NCBI GenBank assembly: GCA_030615865.1
Contig: JAUWYK010000002.1
Span: forward strand, 1-64,000
Direction of reading: 5' to 3'
Source: Dehalococcoidia bacterium
GTDB taxonomy: Bacteria > Chloroflexota > Dehalococcoidia > Dehalococcoidales > JAUWYK01
Length of the DNA: 64,000 bases
Positions 23,956-33,285 of this stretch are shown piece by piece. Position numbers and translations under genes: made by a program. A model generated the notes under the pieces. That model saw nothing but the letters and a program-made list of their open reading frames with translations, was not told the origin of the DNA and ran no database searches. The first letter of the stretch is position 1. Every line of letters starts with the position of its first letter.

Positions 23956-24726
23956 TTAGGCTTTCTCAGCCCATTTTACCACATTCAGGAAAATCCGAAA
24001 GCCATCCCCATACTGCTTGGCTCCTTGCCTCGTCCATTGCGGGTGCTGGGTGCCCCGGATGTAGCGTTCGGGGTGGGGCATCAAGGCAAAAATACGCCCT
24101 GAGGCATCACAAATGCCGGCAATATTGGCTACTGAGCCGTTGGGGTTATGAGGATAGCCAGCATCAGTGTTCCCATGCTCATCAGTGTAGTACAGCGCCA
24201 CATTCAAATGAGGCAAGGCTTCAGGAGTGACCACAACCTTCCCTTCGCCATGAGCCACCGGAAGCTCCATGCTGTCTATGCCCCTGGTAAATACGCACGG
24301 GCTTTGCTTATTCACTCCCAGGTGTACCCATCGGCACTCAAACCTGCCCGAATCATTGGCTCCGAGGGTTAATAGCGGTAAATCACCACTCGCCACTCCG
24401 GGTAGAATACCAGCCTTTACCAAGACCTGGAAGCCATTGCAAATTCCTAAAATCAGCCCTCCATTTTCAATAAGCCTCTGTATATCTTCACCAAGTCTCA
24501 GCCTTAGCTCATTGGCTAACACCTTGCCGGCAGATATATCATCACCATAGGTAAAGCCACCGGGAATAACCATTATCTGGTAGTCACTGAGCCGCTGTTC
24601 ACGACGGATTAACTGGTTAACATGAACTAAGGACACTGACGCTCCTGCCTGCTGGAAAGCGAAGGCAGTTTCAGCATCACAATTTGTTCCTGGGGCGCCG
24701 AGTATCAGCGTTCTTACCTTACCCAT
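23956..24726 (-). CDS. purQ: FGAM synthase glutaminase subunit PurQ
   Basis: 256 residues. It supplies ammonia from glutamine to PurL for the fourth step of purine synthesis. The nucleophile motif is GICNGFQVL, and the catalytic His/Glu lie in LMPHPERY. VIPGGFTYGDDISAGKVLANEL is typical. It is slightly longer than the 227-residue Bacillus form. Four bases separate it from purSL, so translation is coupled. Confidence 0.95.
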   Translation of the reverse strand: MGKVRTLILGAPGTNCDAETAFAFQQAGASVSLVHVNQLIRREQRLSDYQIMVIPGGFTYGDDISAGKVLANELRLRLGEDIQRLIENGGLILGICNGFQVLVKAGILPGVASGDLPLLTLGANDSGRFECRWVHLGVNKQSPCVFTRGIDSMELPVAHGEGKVVVTPEALPHLNVALYYTDEHGNTDAGYPHNPNGSVANIAGICDASGRIFALMPHPERYIRGTQHPQWTRQGAKQYGDGFRIFLNVVKWAEKA

Positions 24727-24730
24727 CTTT

Positions 24731-27592
24731 TTACCACCGGAGAGGTCTCTGCCAAGCGTCTTTTAATTCATTGAGAGGTACGGCAATGGCTCTCCTGCCA
24801 TCCAGTCTATATACCTCGAGTATTTCAGAATCGGTGACCAGACCGATAACAGCAAAACTGGCGCCATTCATTATCTGTTCAAACTCCCCTTTGTTCTCCA
24901 GCGCCACTTCAACCAGAAACCGACTGTTTGATTCAGAAAACAGTATGAAGTCATCCCTATCTATAGGTTCACCGAGGGGGACGGAATCAAGGTAAGTGAT
25001 AGCACCAAGCCCTCCAGCGAATGCCATCTCGGCAACAGCAACACCAATACCACCCTCACTCAAGTCATGGCATGCCCTGACTAAACCCTTCTCGGTCGCC
25101 AGGCTCAACTTATCCATCAACCGTTTTGCCAGCTGGGGGTTCACCTTGGGCACATTATTGCCGATGAAACCACGGGTTCTAAAATATTCAGACCCACCCA
25201 GCTCGTCCTGGGTTGTGCCAACAATGTAAATCAAGTCGCCGGCTTCCTTGAAATCCATAGATACGGCTCGGTTCACGTCTTCCATCACACTGATAGCCGA
25301 GATGAGCAGGGTATGGGGAATAGAGATGGTCTTGCCTTCAAATTCAAACTCGTTGTTCAGGCTATCCTTACCTGAGATAAACGGTGTCCCGTAGACAAGC
25401 GCCATATCATAGCATGCCTGGGATGCCCGAACTAAAGCCCCAAGCATATCCGGACGGCTGGTTTCACCCCAGCTGAAGTTATCAAGCAAAGCTACTTTAT
25501 GTAAACTACCGCCAACAGCTATAATCTGTCTTAAGGCTTCATCAATGGCTGATGCTGCCATCCAGTAGGGGTCTACCTTTCCATAGTTGGGATTTATACC
25601 ACAGGAGACGACTACGCCCATTTCAGAGTCCAGTAGGGGTCTGATAATGGCAGCATCGCCCGGTCCATCATTATCCTTGCCCACCAGGGGCTTGAGCACA
25701 CTACCACCCTGCACCTCATGGTCATACTGGCGTATCACCCATTCCTTGCTACATACATTCCACGAGCCAAGAATTTGAAGTAAGGCTTCCCCCAAATCCG
25801 GTGGGGCAAAGTCAGGCTCAGCATGCCGTGGCTGTTCCCATATCGCCTCTGTCTTCAGCTGCGGGCGACCCCTGTGTAGAAACTCCATATCAAGGTCACA
25901 GACTAGGTTCCCGTGGTAGAAAAGCTTGAGCCTTCGGTCATTGGTAAACTCACCAATAACGGTTGCCTCAACATCCTCACCGGCAAAAAGATTTATTAGC
26001 TCCTCGATGCAGTCTGGGGGTACCGCCAATACCATTCGCTCTTGAGATTCGGATATCCATATTTCGGTATAGGAGAGCCCGGCATATTTCAGTGGAACCC
26101 TATCCAGAGAGACACGCACCCCGGTGTCAGCAGCCATCTCACCTACTGCCGATGACAGCCCACCACCCCCACAATCAGTTATCCGGCGGTAAAGTCCGCC
26201 ATCCCTTGCCTGGAGGAGAACATCAATAAGCTTCTTTTCAGCAATGGGATTACCAATCTGAACTGAGCTAGAGGAAACAGTGGCTGACTCCCCAGTAAGT
26301 TGTTCTGAGGCAAAGGTAACACCATATATCCCATCACGCCCGGTTCTGCTCCCAACCAGTACCACCAGGTCGCCAGGGCGCTGCTGTCCTCTCTGGGAGA
26401 GGTATTTCGGCAGTAGCCCCAGTGTTCCACAGAAGACAAGCGGATTAGCCACATATCGTTCATCAAAGAGTATGGCACCATTAAGGGTGGCTATCCCCAG
26501 CCGGTTGGCATAGTCAGCCACACCAGCCCGAACACCTTTAAAAATACGACGCGGGTGCAGGACCTCTCTCGGCAGCTTATCATAGGGAAAATCAGGGGGA
26601 GCAAAACAGAATACATCGGTGTTCAGGATTGGTTTGGCACCCAACCCGGTACCCAGCGGGTCACGAACGACGCCACCTATCCCGGTTGCGGCTCCCCCAT
26701 AGGGCTCAACCGCCGACGGATGATTGTGGGTCTCAACCTTAAAGCATAGTGCCCAGCGACCATCAAAATCAATCACTCCAGCATTGTCCTCAAAAACGGA
26801 AAGGCACCACGGCTTAGCCAGCTCCTCGGTTACCTTCATAATGGTATTCTTGAGTAAGTTATCGATGATAGTGTCACCAAACTTGATTCTGCTCTTGAAT
26901 GTCTTGTGGACACAATGCTCAGACCAAGTCTGTGCCAGCGTCTCAAGCTCAGCATCAGTGGGGTTGCGCCCCTGCTTACGAAAACAAGCGGTGATAGCCT
27001 GGAACTCGTCATGACTAAAGCCAAATTGCTGACCGATTTCTTTTAGCCCAGCTTTATCCGCCTCCAGAAGGTCTAACTGCTCTAACTTGAATTTATACTG
27101 AGGATTCTCAGGAAATCTAAGCCGTTTCTGCTTAACTACATGCTGGATAATTGGGTTTACCAGAAGTCGGCTACATATAGTCTCCAGCTCGTGTTTATCC
27201 AGTTGCCCCTGGAGCAGGTATCGTTTAGCGGTTTTAACCGCCCTGAGACCCTCCACACCCAGATCCCGGACCGCTTTGATGATAGTGTCCTCAATCGGGT
27301 CAGTAACACCAGCATTATAAGCGACCTCAACCGCGAGATAACCAGTGCCGGGTCTGCCCTCATCCTGGAAGGTTGACTGCCACCGGCACTCCTCGGTCAC
27401 CGGGTCAGCCAGAAGGTGGCGGCAGATAAGGTCAAGTTCATCGGCTCCAAAATCGGCATTCAGCCAGTATATATCCACGGCACGGACATCGGAGACAGTG
27501 GTTATTCCCAGGTCATGTATATCCCTGACCAGACCAAGCCCTCTAGTATCCGGTAGGTGGCTTTTCAGCCAAACCTCCACTCTATATATCAA
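24731..27592 (-). CDS. purL: FGAM synthase PurL with two N-terminal PurS-like domains
   Basis: 953 residues. The last 780 are PurL: KVETHNHPSAVEPYGGAATGIGG, GRDGIYGVTFASEQL, DCGGGGLSSAVGEMA, SGKDSLNNEF and DLSEGGIGVAVAEMAF. Before this are two PurS-like units: residues 1-80 (YRVEVWLKSHLPDTRG, GLGITTVSDVR) and 85-175 (LAVEVAYNAGVTDPIED, LGVEGLRAVKTAKRY). In Bacillus PurS is separate and links PurL to PurQ, so the fusion removes the need for a free subunit. The next gene codes for PurQ. The duplicated PurS unit matches the two-copy arrangement found in the PurS dimer. Confidence 0.92.
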   Translation of the reverse strand: MIYRVEVWLKSHLPDTRGLGLVRDIHDLGITTVSDVRAVDIYWLNADFGADELDLICRHLLADPVTEECRWQSTFQDEGRPGTGYLAVEVAYNAGVTDPIEDTIIKAVRDLGVEGLRAVKTAKRYLLQGQLDKHELETICSRLLVNPIIQHVVKQKRLRFPENPQYKFKLEQLDLLEADKAGLKEIGQQFGFSHDEFQAITACFRKQGRNPTDAELETLAQTWSEHCVHKTFKSRIKFGDTIIDNLLKNTIMKVTEELAKPWCLSVFEDNAGVIDFDGRWALCFKVETHNHPSAVEPYGGAATGIGGVVRDPLGTGLGAKPILNTDVFCFAPPDFPYDKLPREVLHPRRIFKGVRAGVADYANRLGIATLNGAILFDERYVANPLVFCGTLGLLPKYLSQRGQQRPGDLVVLVGSRTGRDGIYGVTFASEQLTGESATVSSSSVQIGNPIAEKKLIDVLLQARDGGLYRRITDCGGGGLSSAVGEMAADTGVRVSLDRVPLKYAGLSYTEIWISESQERMVLAVPPDCIEELINLFAGEDVEATVIGEFTNDRRLKLFYHGNLVCDLDMEFLHRGRPQLKTEAIWEQPRHAEPDFAPPDLGEALLQILGSWNVCSKEWVIRQYDHEVQGGSVLKPLVGKDNDGPGDAAIIRPLLDSEMGVVVSCGINPNYGKVDPYWMAASAIDEALRQIIAVGGSLHKVALLDNFSWGETSRPDMLGALVRASQACYDMALVYGTPFISGKDSLNNEFEFEGKTISIPHTLLISAISVMEDVNRAVSMDFKEAGDLIYIVGTTQDELGGSEYFRTRGFIGNNVPKVNPQLAKRLMDKLSLATEKGLVRACHDLSEGGIGVAVAEMAFAGGLGAITYLDSVPLGEPIDRDDFILFSESNSRFLVEVALENKGEFEQIMNGASFAVIGLVTDSEILEVYRLDGRRAIAVPLNELKDAWQRPLRW

Positions 27593-27651
27593 AACATATC
27601 CCCTTCAAAAAATACTTACCCTCACCTTTTAGGATAAACCTCTGAGATGCC

Positions 27652-28992
27652 TCACAAGACCGGTAAGTATCTCTTGAGTTCATATTCAGTCACTTGAGTC
27701 CGGTACTGGTCCCACTCAATCTTCTTGTTCTTGATGAAAGCATGAAAAACGTGGTCGCCGAGGGCTCTTCGCACTACCTCACTCTTTTCCGTGAGATGGA
27801 TAGCCTCCAATAGGTTGGCTGGCAGAGTCCCTATCCCCCTTCTCTGCCTATCTGCCTCGGTCATCTCATACACATTTTCTTCCACCGTGTCTGGGGCTTG
27901 GTATTCTTTCTCAATCCCTTCCAGCCCGGCAGCCAGCATCACGCTGAAGACAAGGTAGGGGTTGCAGGCAGGGTCAGGGGACCGCAACTCTACCCTGGTG
28001 GTGTTTTCCTTGCCTGGCTTATACTCGGGAACCCGAATGAGGTCAGCCCGGTTGCGCCGCGCCCAGGAAAGGTACACCGGCGCCTCGTAGCCGGGAACCA
28101 GACGCTTGTAGGAATTGACCCACTGGTTGGTGACAGCGGTGATTTCCGGAGCGTACTTCAGCAGCCCGGCTATATAGCACCTGGCTACCTTAGAAAGGTG
28201 ATACTTATCATCCTTATCAAAGAAAGCGTTGCGGTCACCCTTGAACAGCGACTGGTGAACATGCATGCCACTACCGTTGATGCCGAAAACCGGCTTGGGC
28301 ATAAAGGTAGCATAGACCCCATGCTTTAGGGCTATTTGCTTGACTACGAGGCGGTAGGTCATCACATTGTCAGCCATGGTCAGGGCATCAGTGTATCTCA
28401 TGTCTATTTCGTGCTGGCTAGTGGCCGCCTCGTGGTGAGAATACTCAACACCGATGCCCATCTCCTCCAGGATGAGAACCGTTTCTCGCCTCAGGTCAGT
28501 GGCAGCATCCAATGGTGTCATATCAAAGTAGCCCCCTGCATCCAGGGGTTCGGTTCCTTTCGAATCCTGAAAGTAGAAGTACTCCAGCTCCGGTCCCACA
28601 TAGAAGATGTAGCCCATGTCCGCTGCCCGTTTAAGATTTCTCTTCAAGACATACCTGGGGTCGCCTTCAAAAGGCTCACCACCGGGCTTTAGAATGTCGC
28701 AGAACATCCTAGCCACCCCATGCTCGGTGGGTCTCCACGGGAGCAATTGAAAGGTGTCAGGGTCTGGCAGAGCCACCATATCGCTTTCATCAATACGGGC
28801 AAACCCTTCAATTGAGGAGCCATCAAACCCCATCCCCCCCTCCAGAGCACCCTCAAGTTCCTCCACGGTGATGGTAAAGCTCTTGAGGAAACCCAAGATG
28901 TCGGTAAACCACAGCGTGATAAATTTTACATCGCGCTCCTTAGCCATCTTGAGGACATATTCTTTGTCTTCTTCCCTGCTTTTGTTTACCAA
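27652..28992 (-). CDS. glnA: glutamine synthetase type I
   Basis: 446 residues from TTG 28992 with AAGGGGGTG upstream. Motifs: GSSIEGFARIDESDM, PGGEPFEGDPRYVLKR, FYVGPELEYFYFQ, FMPKPVFGINGSGMHVHQSL, NRADLIRVPEY, VELRSPDPACNPYLVFSVMLAAGLEG. The length and lack of the 25-residue insert fit the GSI-alpha group, which is usually feedback-inhibited rather than adenylylated. It makes glutamine from glutamate and ammonia and lies divergent to an NrpR-like regulator, which probably controls it. Confidence 0.95.
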   Translation of the reverse strand: MVNKSREEDKEYVLKMAKERDVKFITLWFTDILGFLKSFTITVEELEGALEGGMGFDGSSIEGFARIDESDMVALPDPDTFQLLPWRPTEHGVARMFCDILKPGGEPFEGDPRYVLKRNLKRAADMGYIFYVGPELEYFYFQDSKGTEPLDAGGYFDMTPLDAATDLRRETVLILEEMGIGVEYSHHEAATSQHEIDMRYTDALTMADNVMTYRLVVKQIALKHGVYATFMPKPVFGINGSGMHVHQSLFKGDRNAFFDKDDKYHLSKVARCYIAGLLKYAPEITAVTNQWVNSYKRLVPGYEAPVYLSWARRNRADLIRVPEYKPGKENTTRVELRSPDPACNPYLVFSVMLAAGLEGIEKEYQAPDTVEENVYEMTEADRQRRGIGTLPANLLEAIHLTEKSEVVRRALGDHVFHAFIKNKKIEWDQYRTQVTEYELKRYLPVL

Positions 28993-29098
28993 TTTTCACC
29001 CCCTTTTAAATAGTGTTTTCACCGCCGGTGCTGATGCGCACTGCATTATCAACACCAATTATAATAGAATTCGGCGGAGAAACAAAGCCCCACCGGGG

Positions 29099-29127
29099 TT
29101 GACAAAACGATTTGGCTGGTATATAAT
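29099..29127 (+). promoter_or_regulatory. Perfect consensus promoter of the nrpR-like operon
   Basis: TTGACA (29099-29104), 17 bases, TATAAT (29122-29127): an exact consensus match. The start is expected near 29134. A weaker TATAAT for glnA lies on the minus strand at 29063-29058 without a good -35 box. Confidence 0.75.
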
Positions 29128-29145
29128 AGGCAAACAGTTTCCTAT
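29126..29145. promoter_or_regulatory. Operator-like palindrome on the nrpR-like promoter
   Basis: The 20-base site has arms ATAGG-x-AA and TT-x-CCTAT (7 of 10 pairs match). On the minus strand its core reads GGAA-ACTGTT-TGCC, one base short of the GGAA-N6-TTCC operator known for archaeal NrpR. It covers the end of the -10 box and the start site, the right place for autorepression. Confidence 0.5.
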
Positions 29146-29165
29146 TGCCTAGACAAGGAGGCATC

Positions 29166-30161
29166 GTGGCTGCCTTTGAAACACGAGAGGTTGAGAGAAA
29201 GGTGCTCTCTATGCTGAAGGTTTTGAGTAGCTCCCAAGAACCACTCGGAGCCAGGGTTATTGCCCGCCGCTTGAAAGACCATGGGGTTGAACTGGGGGAA
29301 CGGGCGGTGCGCTATCACTTGAAGCTGATGGATGAGCGAGGGCTAACTCGAACCGTAGGTCGGGATGGTAGACTAATCACCGAGTCAGGGATTGACGAGC
29401 TGAAGAGCGCCTTAGTTAGGGATAAAGTTGGCTTTGCTATCTCCAGGATTGAGCTACTCGCCTTCCGCACCAGTTTCAATGGGGAGAAACATACCGGTTC
29501 AGTTCCGATAAATATTTCCTTTTTCCAAAAAGAGAACTTTGCCGAGGCACTTCAAGCAATGAAGCCAGCTTTTGCCGCTGGGCTTTGCGTCAGTGACCTA
29601 GTGGCAATAGCCCGAGAAGGTGAACGGTTGGGAGAGATAACCGTTCCCGACGGCAAGATAGGATTAGCCACTGTGTGCAGCATCGTAGTAAATGGCAGCC
29701 TACTCAAGGCTGGGGTTCCTATGGACTCCAGATTCGGTGGTATCCTCCAGATGCGGGAGCACCAACCACTTCGCTTTGTGGAGCTAATTCATTATGCTGG
29801 CTCTTCTCTAGACCCTTCAGAGGTATTCATCAGAGCCAGGATGACCTCAGTCAGGGAGGTGGTAAACACTGGCAGCGGAAAAATATTGACTAACTTCCGT
29901 GAGATACCTGCCCTCTGTCGCCCGACAGCTGAGGAAGTGGTAGCCAAACTGAAGGAAGCGGGATTGGGAGGACTACTTTTGATGGGGAATACCAGCGAAC
30001 CCGTGTGCCAAATCCCGGTAGAGCTTAATAGAGTTGGGGTAATTCTCCTCGGCGGCTTGAATCCAGTGGCTGCCGCTGAAGAAGCCGGCATAGAAGCCGA
30101 AAATCATGCTATGAGCACCGTCATTGACTACCAGAATCTAATCAAATTTTGGGAGCTGTAA
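29166..30161 (+). CDS. NrpR-like transcriptional regulator (HTH plus DUF128)
   Basis: 331 residues from GTG 29166, which has AAGGAGG 4 bases upstream. Residues 5-70 form a winged helix (ERKVLSMLKVL, ARVIARRLKDHGVELGERAVRYHLKLMDERGLTRTVGRDGR). The rest is one NrpR/DUF128 domain, with the conserved pattern GLATVCSIVVNGSLLKAGVPMDSRFGG and VGVILLGGLNPVAAAEEAGIE. NrpR represses nitrogen-assimilation genes in methanogens and releases DNA on 2-oxoglutarate binding; relatives occur in a few bacteria. Divergence from glnA and co-transcription with hisF and gdh support a nitrogen role. Only one DUF128 copy is present; some archaeal forms have two. Confidence 0.85.
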   Translation: MAAFETREVERKVLSMLKVLSSSQEPLGARVIARRLKDHGVELGERAVRYHLKLMDERGLTRTVGRDGRLITESGIDELKSALVRDKVGFAISRIELLAFRTSFNGEKHTGSVPINISFFQKENFAEALQAMKPAFAAGLCVSDLVAIAREGERLGEITVPDGKIGLATVCSIVVNGSLLKAGVPMDSRFGGILQMREHQPLRFVELIHYAGSSLDPSEVFIRARMTSVREVVNTGSGKILTNFREIPALCRPTAEEVVAKLKEAGLGGLLLMGNTSEPVCQIPVELNRVGVILLGGLNPVAAAEEAGIEAENHAMSTVIDYQNLIKFWEL

Positions 30162-30162
30162 G

Positions 30163-30933
30163 ATGAAAGAGGTAAGGATCATACCCTGCCTGGACGTTAA
30201 GGATGGGAGAGTGGTCAAAGGGGTAAAGTTTATCAACCTGAGGGATGCCCGTGACCCGGTGGAGGCAGCCAAAGCCTACTGCCAGGAGGGGGCTGATGAG
30301 CTTGTCTTCCTGGATATCTTCGCTACCGTAGAGAATAGAAAAACAAGGCTGGAGTGGGTGAAAAGGGTGTGTGATGTGGTTACTATCCCCTTCGCCGTTG
30401 GTGGTGGCATCGGCAGCATTGAGGATATCACGGCACTGATTAACCTTGGTGTGGACAAGGTTTCAATAAATACTGCGGCGGTGAACAAGCCAGAACTCAT
30501 CAAGGAAGCAGCTAAACAGTTTGGCAAGGAGAGGTTGGTTGTTGCCATCGATGGCAGAAAGAATCCTCCGGGTAGCAGTCTTCCCCGACTCGAGGTGGTC
30601 ATCAAAAGCGGCACCGAGTCCACTGGGCTAGAGATTACCGAGTGGGCAAGGCGAGCTGAAGAGTTGGGCGCCGGGGAAATATTGCTTACCAGCAAGGATG
30701 CTGACGGGACAAAGGAAGGATATGACCTGGAGATGACAAGGGCGGTTGCCGAAGCGGTAACGATACCGGTTACCGCCTCCGGTGGGGCTGGCAAATTGGA
30801 GCATCTTTATCAGGCAGTAACCATTGGTAAAGCGGCAGCAGTTTTGGCAGCTTCTATCTTCCATTTTGGCGAGATTTCAATTTCCGAGGCAAAACAATAC
30901 TTGAAAGAAAAAGGAATACCAGTAAGACTATAA
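30163..30933 (+). CDS. hisF: imidazole glycerol phosphate synthase cyclase HisF
   Basis: 256 residues, a (beta/alpha)8 barrel: IIPCLDVKDGRVVKGVKF holds catalytic D11, VVAIDGR holds the second catalytic Asp (about 130), and GGGIGS and SGGAGKL bind the two phosphates. It converts PRFAR plus ammonia (from HisH) to IGP and AICAR. It starts 1 base after the nrpR-like gene. No hisH or other his genes adjoin, so it is separated from a classical his operon and may be placed here for nitrogen control. Confidence 0.95.
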   Translation: MKEVRIIPCLDVKDGRVVKGVKFINLRDARDPVEAAKAYCQEGADELVFLDIFATVENRKTRLEWVKRVCDVVTIPFAVGGGIGSIEDITALINLGVDKVSINTAAVNKPELIKEAAKQFGKERLVVAIDGRKNPPGSSLPRLEVVIKSGTESTGLEITEWARRAEELGAGEILLTSKDADGTKEGYDLEMTRAVAEAVTIPVTASGGAGKLEHLYQAVTIGKAAAVLAASIFHFGEISISEAKQYLKEKGIPVRL

Positions 30934-30957
30934 TAGGTGATAGAAAGGAGCGTATCA

Positions 30958-32211
30958 GTGGACAAAAAACCATCAAATTTATTTGAGATGGCTCAAGCTC
31001 AGCTAGATGAAGCGGCTAGTATTTTGAATCTCGATTCTGGTATTCATGCCATTCTCAGAGAACCTATGAGAGAGTTTCACATATCTATCCCGGTGAAGAT
31101 GGATGACGGGCAGACTAAGGTTTTTAAGGGGTTCAGGGTTCAGTATAACAATGCTCGTGGTCCCTTTAAAGGAGGTATCAGGTTCCACCCTGAAGAGACA
31201 ATAGATGTTGTTAGAGCCTTAGCTGCCTGGATGACCTGGAAATGCGCTACCGTAGATATTCCCCTTGGTGGTGGTAAAGGGGGAGTTATTTGCAATCCCA
31301 AAGAGATGTCCCTTGGTGAATTAGAAAGGTTAAGCCGCGGCTATATAGATGCAATATGGGAGTTTATTGGTCCTGATAGAGACATCCCGGCACCAGACGT
31401 ATATACCAACCCGCAGATAATGGGGTGGATGATGGACGAGTATTCAAAATTAAGAGGATATTGCACCCCAGGAGTAATAACGGGAAAACCCCTGGCAGTA
31501 GGTGGTTCGCTAGGACGCGGTGATGCCACAGCTCGTGGCGGAGTATATACCATTATAGAAGCTGCCAAGCATTTAAACATTGACTTGTCAACAGTAACAG
31601 TAGCAATTCAGGGCTATGGCAATGCCGGCTCAAATGCAGCCCTCATACTACATGATATGTTAGGGTGTAAGATTGTAGCCGTGAGTGACACCAAGGGCGG
31701 CATCTATAACCAGCAGGGCTTAGACCCGCACCAGCTCTTGCAGCATAAAACAGAAACTGGTTCAGTGATAAACTTTCCCCAGGCGGAAAATATCAGTAAT
31801 GCTGAGCTGCTAGAACTAAAGGCTGACATATTATGCCCGGCGGGACTGGAGACTGTGCTAACTGAGAAAAATGCTCCTAGAATCAAGGCAAGGATAGTAG
31901 CTGAACTAGCCAACGGACCAACCACCCCTGAGGCAGATGAAATACTATACCATAATGGAGTATTTAGCATACCCGATTTTCTATGCAATGCTGGAGGGGT
32001 TACCGTTTCCTATTTTGAGTGGGTCCAAAGCTTAAATAGATATTATTGGGATGAGGAGGAGGTTCACCAGCGGCTCGGTAAAATTATGACGAAAGCATTT
32101 CAGGCTGTTTTGGCTGAATCCTTGAATCGCAAGGTTAGTATGAGATTAGCAGCCTATATTATTGCCGTAGCCCGTGTGGCAGAAGCGATGAGAATGAGGG
32201 GATGGGTTTAG
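30958..32211 (+). CDS. gdhA: glutamate dehydrogenase
   Basis: 417 residues from GTG 30958, chosen because AAAGGAG lies 7 bases upstream; a GTG at 30937 has no site. Motifs: GPFKGGIRFHP, VDIPLGGGKGGV with the catalytic lysine, GRGDATARGGVY, AIQGYGNAGSNAA (dinucleotide fold), CNAGGVTVSYFEW. The length fits the hexameric catabolic/assimilatory group. It links glutamate and 2-oxoglutarate and stands next to glnA and an NrpR-like gene. NAD or NADP preference cannot be decided. Confidence 0.95.
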   Translation: MDKKPSNLFEMAQAQLDEAASILNLDSGIHAILREPMREFHISIPVKMDDGQTKVFKGFRVQYNNARGPFKGGIRFHPEETIDVVRALAAWMTWKCATVDIPLGGGKGGVICNPKEMSLGELERLSRGYIDAIWEFIGPDRDIPAPDVYTNPQIMGWMMDEYSKLRGYCTPGVITGKPLAVGGSLGRGDATARGGVYTIIEAAKHLNIDLSTVTVAIQGYGNAGSNAALILHDMLGCKIVAVSDTKGGIYNQQGLDPHQLLQHKTETGSVINFPQAENISNAELLELKADILCPAGLETVLTEKNAPRIKARIVAELANGPTTPEADEILYHNGVFSIPDFLCNAGGVTVSYFEWVQSLNRYYWDEEEVHQRLGKIMTKAFQAVLAESLNRKVSMRLAAYIIAVARVAEAMRMRGWV

Positions 32212-32298
32212 TTTGCCATCCCAGCTTTTATCGTCGTATCTGTGACCTTGGTAATCCCCCGGTCATCAGCAATTAGTAATGGTCAAGACATTTTCCCA

Positions 32299-32334
32299 GC
32301 AGTTGCCCTACGGCTTATCTTGACAGGCAACTGC
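32299..32334 (+). terminator. Inverted repeat after gdhA
   Basis: GCAGTTGCC (32299-32307) pairs exactly with GGCAACTGC (32326-32334), loop 18 bases, then TTTAATGTTAAATTT. It is probably a terminator for the nitrogen operon. The 197-base gap has no gene. Confidence 0.55.
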
Positions 32335-32408
32335 TTTAATGTTAAATTTATTAATTAGTTTCACCCAGGTTAAAGAGAAAGCTATAAACAAAGGAAGGAA
32401 TAGCTATT

Positions 32409-33209
32409 ATGAACATGATTGTCTGCGTCAAGCAAGTTCTTGACCCCGAGGCACCACCAGCCAGCTTCAAGATTGACCCCGCCACCAATAAGGTGGTGCC
32501 ACCACCAGGTGTGTCACCGGTAATTGACCCGTATGCTGAATATGCTGTAGAAGCAGCATTAAAGGTAAAGGATGCCCAAGGAGGTAAAATCACTGCCATA
32601 AGCCTGGGAACAAACCAGCTCAGAGACATAGTTAAAAAAACGCTAGCTATGGGAGCTGATGAGCTCATCTTACTAGAGGATGAGGCCTTTGATGAGGGTG
32701 ATAGTTGGTCAACAGCCTATGCCCTAGCTATGAGCATCAAGAAGATAGGCGACTATGATATCATCTTCTGTGGCAGGGAGGCTTCTGACTGGAATGCGGG
32801 ACAGGTAGGCTCAGGCATTGCCGAGATACTGGGGCTACCCAGTATAACACTAGCCAAGAAAATAGACATCACCAATGGCAAGGCAAGGGTAGAGCGAGTA
32901 ACCGATGACGGCTACGAGGTGATTGAGGTATCCTTACCTGCCTTGATTACAGTAAGTAATGAGATTGGTGAGCCTCGCTACCCCACCATAAAGGGGATTA
33001 TGGCAGCTAAAAAGATAGAGCCGGTTATCTGGAAGCCAGCCGATATAGAGGGCGATGTCTCCCAGATAGGAGCTGCTGGCAGGCGTACCAAGCTGTTCAA
33101 GCTATTCCAACCAGTTCGCGAGGGGAAATGCGAGATTGTTGAAGGAGAGAGTCCTGAGGAGGCGGCGGTTAATCTAGCCTTAAAACTAAGGGAAGGCAAA
33201 ATACTATAA
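32409..33209 (+). CDS. etfB: electron transfer flavoprotein beta subunit
   Basis: 266 residues. The start IVCVKQVLDPEAPPASFKID, TNKVVPPPGVSPVIDPYAEYAVE, DIIFCGREASDWNAGQVGSGIAEILGLP and PTIKGIMAAKKIEP are typical of EtfB. It binds AMP or FAD with EtfA and passes electrons from acyl-CoA dehydrogenases to a quinone or to ferredoxin. EtfA follows after 76 bases. No FixCX or dehydrogenase gene is next to them, so partner enzymes are elsewhere. Confidence 0.93.
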   Translation: MNMIVCVKQVLDPEAPPASFKIDPATNKVVPPPGVSPVIDPYAEYAVEAALKVKDAQGGKITAISLGTNQLRDIVKKTLAMGADELILLEDEAFDEGDSWSTAYALAMSIKKIGDYDIIFCGREASDWNAGQVGSGIAEILGLPSITLAKKIDITNGKARVERVTDDGYEVIEVSLPALITVSNEIGEPRYPTIKGIMAAKKIEPVIWKPADIEGDVSQIGAAGRRTKLFKLFQPVREGKCEIVEGESPEEAAVNLALKLREGKIL

Positions 33210-33285
33210 AAAATTTAGGGAAACGATTCCTATCTAGTTAGCTTTGAATTGTTTTTCGAGTTATGTTAACTAAGGAGGCAAATCC

